Source of the DNA: Desulfobacteraceae bacterium | GTDB taxonomy: Bacteria; Desulfobacterota; DSM-4660; Desulfatiglandales; Desulfatiglandaceae | Length of the DNA stretch: 11,670 bases | Assembly (NCBI GenBank): GCA_011042035.1 | Contig: DQZA01000041.1 | Span: 1 to 11,670 of the forward strand | Reading direction: 5' to 3' | Shown: piece after piece, positions 6,724-11,670 of the stretch | How the letters are laid out: every line of letters starts with the position of its first letter | How positions within the stretch are numbered: position 1 is the stretch's first letter | Notes under the pieces: generated by a model | Databases searched by the model: none | Seen by the model: only the letters and a program-made list of their open reading frames with translations | Told to the model about the DNA's origin: nothing | Program-made: the position numbers and the translations under genes

Positions 6724-6782
6724 TTGACAAACCTTTTTTGGTACATATTTTTCTTGACAATTTCCATAGAGTCAGGCATAAA
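6724..6782 (+). promoter_or_regulatory. tandem promoter region before the PxxKW gene
   Basis: Two perfect -35 boxes TTGACA lie at 6724-6729 and 6754-6759, 30 bp apart and both within TTGACAA. The second has CATAAA (6777-6782, 4 of 6) at exactly 17 bp. The first has TATTTT (6746-6751, 4 of 6) at 16 bp. Transcription from the second would begin near 6789, giving a leader of about 108 nt that contains the hairpins at 6818-6868. Confidence 0.5.
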
Positions 6783-6817
6783 AACAAGTTTAAAAAATTT
6801 GACTAATTTTGTTCCCC

Positions 6818-6850
6818 AAGGGCGGGGCAGCTTGGCCCCGCCCTTAATTT
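6818..6850 (+). terminator. GC-rich hairpin, terminator of aspS or leader attenuator
   Basis: AAGGGCGGGGC (6818-6828) pairs perfectly over 11 bp with GCCCCGCCCTT (6835-6845) around a 6-nt loop, followed by TTAATTT. It is the strongest stem-loop in the window. It lies 110 bp after aspS but downstream of the likely promoters of the next gene, so it could end aspS transcripts, attenuate the PxxKW gene, or both. The T tract is interrupted by AA. Confidence 0.6.
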
Positions 6851-6868
6851 CGCCCCTAAAAAGGGCGG
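6838..6868 (+). promoter_or_regulatory. alternative hairpin competing with the terminator stem
   Basis: AAGGGCGG recurs at 6861-6868 and is identical to the left arm of the 6818-6845 stem. It can pair over 8 bp with the shared middle arm CCGCCCTT (6838-6845). The two hairpins exclude each other. A smaller stem CGCCC/GGGCG (6851-6867) is also possible. The second arm ends 12 nt before the likely ribosome binding site. A regulatory switch is only inferred. Confidence 0.35.
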
Positions 6869-6896
6869 TGAAATCTTAAGAAAGGATGTGATAGCC

Positions 6897-7175
6897 ATGG
6901 TTTGTACAATCGTAAAAGAGGGTCACGAGTGTTTTTTCATGACCAAAAAAGGCTGCCAATTCAATGGTGGCTCCTGCCATCCCATTGTAGAGCAGTGTGA
7001 GGGATGCCAAAGGATAGGAGAATTTCCGGCCGGTAAGTTTTGTCTGGTCTATCCTGATCCCGCAGCCAAATGGCGGTTAGGTAAATGCCAGATGGCCACC
7101 CATCTCAAGGAAGGCACCCAAAAGGGAAATGGAAAGATAAATCCTCTCAAGGCTTCAAAGAGAAAATTCCAGTAA
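6897..7175 (+). CDS. PxxKW family cysteine-rich protein
   Basis: This 92-aa protein has eight cysteines in its first two thirds (C3, C12, C20, C27, C34, C37, C49, C64) and the segment YPDPAAKWRLGKC, whose P55-x-x-K58-W59 is the signature of the PxxKW cysteine-rich family known from sulfate-reducing and related bacteria. The C-terminal 25 residues are lysine-rich and probably disordered. The cysteine spacing suggests a metal site (zinc or iron-sulfur), but the role of the family is unknown to me. I chose the ATG at 6897, with AAAGGA (6881-6886) 10 nt upstream. An in-frame GTG at 6888 would leave almost no room for a ribosome binding site. It has its own promoter region and hairpin leader, and it ends 6 bp from the end of tlyA on the other strand. 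Confidence 0.85.
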   Translation: MVCTIVKEGHECFFMTKKGCQFNGGSCHPIVEQCEGCQRIGEFPAGKFCLVYPDPAAKWRLGKCQMATHLKEGTQKGNGKINPLKASKRKFQ

Positions 7176-7181
7176 GCCAGG

Positions 7182-7922
7182 CTAGGGACGAGTCAAATAA
7201 AGGAGATATTCCTGATTTCCTTTTGGACCAAGTATGGGGGAGGGGATATATCCGGCGTTGCGCCACCCAACATCTTCTGAAAAAGCCTGGATTTCCTTTA
7301 CCAACTTCTCGCGCAGCGCATGGTCACGAACAACCCCTCCCTTTCCAACCAACTCACGCCCCGCTTCGAACTGTGGCTTAATCAGGGCGATAATAAAGCT
7401 CCTGGGTGCAAGCAACTCAGTTACCTTGGGAATAACAAGGCGCAGAGATATAAAGGATACATCGATGGTGGCTCCATCAGGCAAAAAAGGCAGGGCTTCC
7501 TTTTGAACATGCCGGATGTTGGTGCGCTCCAATAAGATTACCCTTGGATCATTTCGCAGTGACCAATCAAGCTGGCCGTAGCCAACATCTATAGCTATCA
7601 CTTGAGAGGCGCCATGTTTTAGCAGGCAATCCGTGAATCCACCTGTTGAGGCTCCCACGTCCAAAAGCCTGAGGCCTTTTAGGTTAATACCAAAGGCCTT
7701 GATCCCTGCCTCAAGTTTCACGCCTCCACGGCTCACATAGGGTGGATACTTTTCCTGGATACCAACTTTGGCCGAGCCACTTACCTCCCGGCCGGGTTTG
7801 TCAATCACCCTGCCATCTACCTGGACCACCCCGGCCATTATCATGGCCCTGGCCTTAGAACGGGAATCTGCAATGCCCTTCTGGACCAAGAGCTGATCAA
7901 GTCTCACCTTTCTTAGTTCCAT
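7182..7922 (-). CDS. tlyA: TlyA family rRNA (cytidine-2'-O)-methyltransferase
   Basis: This 246-aa protein has an N-terminal S4 RNA-binding domain (about 4-60) and an FtsJ/RrmJ-type SAM-dependent methyltransferase domain. The SAM motif LLDVGASTGGF is at 86-96. The catalytic KDKE tetrad falls at K69, D154, K182 and E238, the same numbers as published for Mycobacterium tuberculosis TlyA. Family members 2'-O-methylate cytidines of 16S and/or 23S rRNA, and some act as haemolysins when exported, although no signal peptide is visible here. The start codon shares one base with the dxs stop codon and has no clear Shine-Dalgarno, so translation is probably coupled to dxs. It is the last gene of the minus-strand operon. 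Confidence 0.93.
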   Translation of the reverse strand: MELRKVRLDQLLVQKGIADSRSKARAMIMAGVVQVDGRVIDKPGREVSGSAKVGIQEKYPPYVSRGGVKLEAGIKAFGINLKGLRLLDVGASTGGFTDCLLKHGASQVIAIDVGYGQLDWSLRNDPRVILLERTNIRHVQKEALPFLPDGATIDVSFISLRLVIPKVTELLAPRSFIIALIKPQFEAGRELVGKGGVVRDHALREKLVKEIQAFSEDVGWRNAGYIPSPILGPKGNQEYLLYLTRP

Positions 7923-9811
7923 TAGGAAACCAATTCCATTGCACTCTTGTAAATACCCTCGGCGTCAAGCCCGTATTTCTGTCGAAGCGCAGAAACGGGT
8001 CCATGCTCAACAAACTTCTCCGGAAGCCCAACCCTTTTGACCCTTACTCCCTCAATACCCTGGTCATTGATTCTTTCTAATACTACACTACCGAGACCCC
8101 CTGAAAGGACATTTTCCTCTGCAACCACGATCTTTTTTACTCTGGTCGCCAGTTCCCATAGGCCACTGTCCAGTGGCTTGACAAACCGGCAGTTTATTAC
8201 GGTGGCACTGAGGCCTTGCTCCTTTAGTTTATCAGCCGCCTCCAAAGCCGGTGCTACCATGCTGCCCAGAGCAATTATGGCCATATCGTGGCCTTCTTCA
8301 AGAATTTCCCACTTCCCTATCGGTAACAACTGATAATCATTGTCCATGGCCACTCCCAAGGCCGTTCCCCTTGGGTATCTTATTGCCACAGGCCCATTGT
8401 GTTGCAGTGCTGTATAAAGCATATGACGTAACTCATTTTCGTCTTTTGGCGCCATCAAGGTCATGTTTGGCAGTGTGCGGAGGTAGCTGATATCAAAATG
8501 ACCATGATGTGTGGGCCCATCTTCTCCCACGAGGCCTCCCCTATCAATGGCAAAAACCACGGGCAGATTAGGAAGACAAACATCATGTATTATCTGATCA
8601 TAGGCCCTCTGCAGAAATGTGGAATAAATGGCCACTACCGGCCTGAAGCCCTCTACAGCAAGACCAGCGGCAAAGGTAACAGCATGTTGCTCAGCTATGC
8701 CCACGTCAAGAAACCTATCTGGAAATGCCTCGGAAAAAGGCACCAGACCCGTTCCCTCGGGCATGGCTGCAGTAATGGCGAACAGCTTATCATTCAGGTT
8801 GCCAAGTTCAACCATGGTTTGCCCGAAGACCTCGGTATAGGTTGGAATCGTCTTTTCCGTTTCCTTTTGGGGGCAACCAGTGGCAACCTCGAAACACCCC
8901 ACTCCATGGTAGTGGGTTGGATCCTTTTCCGCAGGCTCATATCCTTTGCCCTTGACAGTGAGAACATGGACCAGCACCGGGCCTCTTAGATGCTTAATAT
9001 TCTCGAAAGTATTAATGAGCTGATCCAGTCTATGGCCGTTTATTGGGCCTATGTACTTGAACTTGAAAGCCTCAAACAGCATCCCTGGGGTAAAAAAGGT
9101 GATAAAAGAATCCTCACTCCTGCGCAATACGCTTAGTATATTTTCCCCCACACCTGGAAGGGATCGAAAGAAATTCTCCATCTCTTTCTTGAAGGTAACA
9201 AACCTGCGCCCTGTCATCTTCCTGCTCAGAAACGATGAAAAGGCGCCAACATTGGGGGATATGGACATGGCATTATCGTTTAGCACCACTATGAGATCTT
9301 TTTCAGTCTCTCCTGCCTGGTTTAGTCCCTCAAATGCCATTCCAGCCGTCATGGAACCATCGCCTATTACAGCGATGACCTTTGCGTCCTCGCCTTTCAG
9401 TGCTTTGGCCGTAGAAATCCCCAATCCCACAGAAATCGAAGTGCTACTGTGCCCCGTATCAAAGGTATCATAAGGGCTCTCCTCTCTTTTGGGAAAACCG
9501 CTTATCCCTCCCATCTGACGGAGAGTATGAAACCTGTCTCTTCTACCCGTTAGAAGCTTGTGGGCATAGGCCTGATGCCCCACATCCCAGATCAACTTAT
9601 CTTTGGGTGTATCAAAGACAAAATGAAGGGCAAGGGTGAGTTCCACCACACCCAGGCTGGGGGCCAGATGTCCCCCTGTACAAGAGACCGTCTCAATAAT
9701 TTTTCTCCGTATTTCCTGGGACAGACTCTCAAGCTCACTCAAACTGAGGCCCTTGAGGTCTGCAGGGGACTCAATCCTCTCCAACAAATGGTATTCCTGG
9801 TCCTTCCTCAT
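7922..9811 (-). CDS. dxs: 1-deoxy-D-xylulose-5-phosphate synthase
   Basis: This 629-aa thiamine diphosphate enzyme condenses pyruvate and glyceraldehyde 3-phosphate to DXP, the entry step of the MEP isoprenoid pathway (also feeding thiamine and pyridoxal). Its motifs are all present: GGHLAPSLG (46-54), [15 protein letters not shown] (76-90), DTGHSS (118-123), the thiamine-diphosphate motif [15 protein letters not shown] to NDN (150-180), the catalytic glutamate in GIAEQHAV (E374), and [15 protein letters not shown] (423-437). The length is normal. The ATG at 9811 overlaps the ispA stop in an ATGA arrangement, with AAGGAG (9820-9815) just upstream. Its place next to ispA groups the first enzyme with the prenyl chain elongation enzyme. 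Confidence 0.97.
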   Translation of the reverse strand: MRKDQEYHLLERIESPADLKGLSLSELESLSQEIRRKIIETVSCTGGHLAPSLGVVELTLALHFVFDTPKDKLIWDVGHQAYAHKLLTGRRDRFHTLRQMGGISGFPKREESPYDTFDTGHSSTSISVGLGISTAKALKGEDAKVIAVIGDGSMTAGMAFEGLNQAGETEKDLIVVLNDNAMSISPNVGAFSSFLSRKMTGRRFVTFKKEMENFFRSLPGVGENILSVLRRSEDSFITFFTPGMLFEAFKFKYIGPINGHRLDQLINTFENIKHLRGPVLVHVLTVKGKGYEPAEKDPTHYHGVGCFEVATGCPQKETEKTIPTYTEVFGQTMVELGNLNDKLFAITAAMPEGTGLVPFSEAFPDRFLDVGIAEQHAVTFAAGLAVEGFRPVVAIYSTFLQRAYDQIIHDVCLPNLPVVFAIDRGGLVGEDGPTHHGHFDISYLRTLPNMTLMAPKDENELRHMLYTALQHNGPVAIRYPRGTALGVAMDNDYQLLPIGKWEILEEGHDMAIIALGSMVAPALEAADKLKEQGLSATVINCRFVKPLDSGLWELATRVKKIVVAEENVLSGGLGSVVLERINDQGIEGVRVKRVGLPEKFVEHGPVSALRQKYGLDAEGIYKSAMELVS

Positions 9812-10698
9812 TTTCTCCTTCTTACAATGTAGTATGCTATTTCTCTGAGGGGGTCTGCCTCTTGATCAAAGGCTTCTATTGCTGAGACCGCCCTTTGTAC
9901 AAGTTCATTCTGGATTTCCTTGGACCTTTCCAGGCCAACGACCGCAGGGTATGTTGCCTTACCCTTCCGTTCGTCGCTACCAACGGTTTTCCCCATTGAG
10001 TTCGTGTCTCCCTCCACATCCAGCAAGTCATCTGATATTTGAAAGGCCAAACCGATACCCTTACCGTATGTGCGTAGTGCTTCGATTTGCCTGGGATTTC
10101 CTCCCCCCAGGACGGCTCCCGAAACCACGGATGCTGTTATCAAAGCCGCTGTCTTATGCTCGTGGATAAAGTCAACCATATCCTTGGTTGCCTGCTGTCC
10201 CTCGGCCTGTATATCCGCCACTTGGCCTGCCACCATTCCTGTGCAGCCCGCTCCCTCTGCCACAACCTCCACTACCCTAACTACTGACTCTGCTGGGACA
10301 TGGGCCAGTAGATCCTTCGAACACATGAGGCGAAACGCTTCGGTAAGCAAACCATCTCCTGCCAAAAGTGCCACTGCTTCTCCAAAGACCTTGTGGTTGG
10401 TGGGCATTCCGCGACGCAGATCATCATCGTCCATAACGGGCAGGTCATCGTGTATAAGGGAATAGGTGTGGATGAATTCAAGGGCGCAAGCAGCAGGCAT
10501 CACGGATTCCATATTGCCGCCCACGGCCTCGGCCGATGCAATGCACAATATTGGTCTCAGCCTCTTTCCTCCGGCGAAGAGACTGTATCTCATTGCTTCT
10601 ATTAGATCTGCGGCCAAACCCTTCCGTTCTGGCAGGTATTTCTGCAGTGCAAGATCAATAACCTTTTTCTTCTGTGACAGATATTCTTTGAGGTTCAT
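9808..10698 (-). CDS. ispA: farnesyl/geranylgeranyl diphosphate synthase
   Basis: This 296-aa all-helical prenyltransferase adds isopentenyl diphosphate to dimethylallyl and geranyl diphosphate. The first aspartate-rich motif DDLPVMD (84-90) has the two-residue insertion of bacterial type II farnesyl diphosphate synthases, and the second is DDLLD (223-227). FAGGKRLRP (41-49) and [10 protein letters not shown] (158-167) are further family marks. I chose the ATG at 10698, which gives the usual length and N-terminus. An in-frame TTG at 10728 would add ten residues not typical of the family. Neither has a clear Shine-Dalgarno, so coupling to xseB (stop 36 bp upstream) may matter. The product length (C15 against C20) cannot be settled by eye, though YSLIHDDLP resembles E. 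coli IspA. Confidence 0.94.
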   Translation of the reverse strand: MNLKEYLSQKKKVIDLALQKYLPERKGLAADLIEAMRYSLFAGGKRLRPILCIASAEAVGGNMESVMPAACALEFIHTYSLIHDDLPVMDDDDLRRGMPTNHKVFGEAVALLAGDGLLTEAFRLMCSKDLLAHVPAESVVRVVEVVAEGAGCTGMVAGQVADIQAEGQQATKDMVDFIHEHKTAALITASVVSGAVLGGGNPRQIEALRTYGKGIGLAFQISDDLLDVEGDTNSMGKTVGSDERKGKATYPAVVGLERSKEIQNELVQRAVSAIEAFDQEADPLREIAYYIVRRRK

Positions 10699-10734
10699 GT
10701 GGAGTAAGTCGTAATATATTCTTAACAAAAATTT

Positions 10735-10980
10735 CTAACCAGGCAAATTTTCCTCTTCTCCGGCATCGAAAGGACTTTGGGTGTACTTGCCATCACTTTC
10801 TTTCACTAGCATGGTGACCTTTTTTTCCGCCTCTTCCAGTTTTTGAGAACAGAATTTTGCAAGCTTCATCCCTTCTTCAAAGACCTTAATGGATTCTTCA
10901 AGCGACAGTTCACCACTTTCCAGGGACTGTACAATCTGTTCAAGCCTACTCATGGCATCTTCAAACTTGGTAGCACTCAT
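10735..10980 (-). CDS. xseB: exodeoxyribonuclease VII small subunit
   Basis: This 81-aa helical protein matches XseB in length and pattern: KFEDAMSRLEQIVQSLESGE, then LSLEESIKVFEEGMKLAKFC, which are the two helices that bind XseA. Exonuclease VII degrades single-stranded DNA in both directions in repair. The ATG at 10980 is preceded by GGGGAG (10990-10985) and is preferred over a GTG at 11016, which would add 12 residues foreign to the family. The ATG also overlaps, as ATGA, the stop codon of a possible 34-aa ORF. The acidic and glycine-rich C-terminal tail (about 62-81) is poorly conserved in the family. Confidence 0.93.
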   Translation of the reverse strand: MSATKFEDAMSRLEQIVQSLESGELSLEESIKVFEEGMKLAKFCSQKLEEAEKKVTMLVKESDGKYTQSPFDAGEEENLPG

Positions 10981-11081
10981 TTCACTCCCCTTGTCTCTAC
11001 GGTGTAAACCCTGCACTCCAGGGCTTTGTCCTTTTGCATGTGCAAGTCTACCCGTTTCACCGGGCCAGTGTCAACGCACAC
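10977..11081 (-). CDS. candidate 34-aa ORF between xseA and xseB
   Basis: An open frame starting at GTG 11081 encodes 34 residues with a protein-like pattern: CVDTGPVKRVDLHMQKD followed by ALECRVYTVETRG. A strong GGGAGG/AGGAGG lies 4-7 nt upstream. The stop overlaps the xseB ATG in a four-base ATGA, as in coupled operon genes, and the start is 22 bp after the xseA stop. The segment with ALECRVYTVE loosely resembles the tail of XseA in this window (SLLCSVES), so it may be a small partner protein, a duplicated fragment of the XseA tail, or chance. A competing ATG one frame away (11083) would give only 8 residues. Confidence 0.45.
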   Translation of the reverse strand: MCVDTGPVKRVDLHMQKDKALECRVYTVETRGVK

Positions 11082-11103
11082 ATCTCCTCCTCCCACCGTG
11101 GCC

Positions 11104-11670
11104 TCAATTTTTTCTCTTTATCCACTGGAATTTTTCTTCACTCCTGCTCTCAACTGAGCACAGGAGAGAACCGGCCCCGAGTATTATCCCCACCTGCTCA
11201 TTGACCTCCACCTCATCGTGGGACCGAATGATATCCCTCTTGGGAAGCTTCATAGTTATGCTATAGCCCCTATCAAGAATGGATAGAGGACTCAGATCCT
11301 CAACCCTGTGCCTCAAGTTCTCCACCGACGCTCTTTTCCGCTGTAAAATCCCTTCCATGGCTTGACACATTGAGTGAACCCTTTGGGCCAACACAGACAC
11401 TTGTAGCTCTACCTGCCTCTGTGGTGCAGATTTCAACATACCAAGACGGATAATCTCAAATCGTTTTCTCTCCCTTTCAAGTCTCCACTTCAATCCATTG
11501 TTTAGCCTTGCAATTACCTCGTCCAGCCTTAACCAGTGCTCCTGGATATTCCTCCTGGGATCCTTCAGTCTAGCTTTCAAGGACTCTAACCTCTCCTTCA
11601 AGGTATTCAAACAGTGATTCATCTCGCCCAGCATCCTTTGGACCAGACCCGTCAAATTTGTCCTAAGCCC
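11104..11670 (-). CDS. xseA: exodeoxyribonuclease VII large subunit, C-terminal part
   Basis: The reading frame is open to the right edge of the window, so only the last 188 residues are present, and the OB-fold and catalytic core lie outside. The visible part is a long arginine/leucine-rich helical region (about the first 125 residues) typical of the XseA coiled-coil that binds XseB. It is followed by the family signature LDRGYSITM and a beta-rich end with VEVNEQVGIILGAGSLLCSV. A TTG at 11655 is an internal codon, not a start, because family-like sequence continues upstream of it. The protein is the catalytic subunit of exonuclease VII. Together with xseB it is the upstream end of the operon seen here. 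Confidence 0.93.
   Translation of the reverse strand, partial: GLRTNLTGLVQRMLGEMNHCLNTLKERLESLKARLKDPRRNIQEHWLRLDEVIARLNNGLKWRLERERKRFEIIRLGMLKSAPQRQVELQVSVLAQRVHSMCQAMEGILQRKRASVENLRHRVEDLSPLSILDRGYSITMKLPKRDIIRSHDEVEVNEQVGIILGAGSLLCSVESRSEEKFQWIKRKN

Noticed and set aside
6888..6896. GTG start for the PxxKW gene
   Set aside because: AAAGGA ends only one or two bases before it; the ATG at 6897 has normal spacing.
8498..8989. Long plus-strand ORF of 163 aa antisense to dxs
   Set aside because: It is fully inside a clear dxs coding region, has no ribosome binding site, and its protein shows no recognisable pattern.
10699..10728. TTG start adding ten residues to IspA
   Set aside because: The extra residues do not fit the family N-terminus, and the ATG at 10698 gives the standard length.
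10981..11016. GTG start adding 12 residues to XseB
   Set aside because: The ATG at 10980 has GGGGAG at good spacing and matches the family length of about 80 aa.

Overview
The window is an ordinary-looking bacterial chromosome segment, most likely from a member of the Desulfobacterota (the former Deltaproteobacteria). This is inferred from a PxxKW-type cysteine-rich small protein, a histidyl-tRNA synthetase with extra cysteine pairs in its central region, an ArsA-type ATPase with an HSP20-like C-terminal domain, and the gene order xseA-xseB-ispA-dxs-tlyA. No rRNA, tRNA, CRISPR array, transposase, phage gene or plasmid function was seen.

Layout, left to right. Positions 1-210 are a regulatory-looking leader with a G-rich tract, a possible sigma70 promoter and a perfect dyad. 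It precedes a gene for a coiled-coil plus XRE-type helix-turn-helix protein (211-651). A small cluster follows: a conserved-looking 87-aa unknown (748-1011), an unlisted 31-aa ORF with a strong ribosome binding site (1073-1168), and a NUDIX hydrolase of the ADP-ribose pyrophosphatase type (1185-1715), ended by a weak terminator. A 236-bp gap with a good promoter leads to the ArsA/Get3-like ATPase (1952-3151), whose 3' end overlaps a 77-aa charged protein (3138-3371). After a 275-bp gap come hisS (TTG start) and aspS, overlapping by 11 bp. The aspS-PxxKW gap holds two TTGACA boxes and a GC-rich hairpin with a competing third repeat, followed by the PxxKW gene (6897-7175).

The right part lies on the minus strand and reads xseA (5' end cut by the window), a possible 34-aa ORF, xseB, ispA, dxs, tlyA. 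This is a tightly packed operon joined by stop/start overlaps. It combines exonuclease VII, early isoprenoid synthesis (DXP synthase and farnesyl diphosphate synthase) and an rRNA 2'-O-methyltransferase. The two halves meet tail to tail at 7175/7182 with only 6 bp between stop codons.

Most of the window is housekeeping. The least explained parts are the ATPase with its coupled small protein, the two tiny ORFs (1073-1168 and 10977-11081), the nested hairpins before the PxxKW gene, and the G-rich tract at the left edge. None amounts to clear proof of a new system. All functions come from reading motifs by eye, with no database search.
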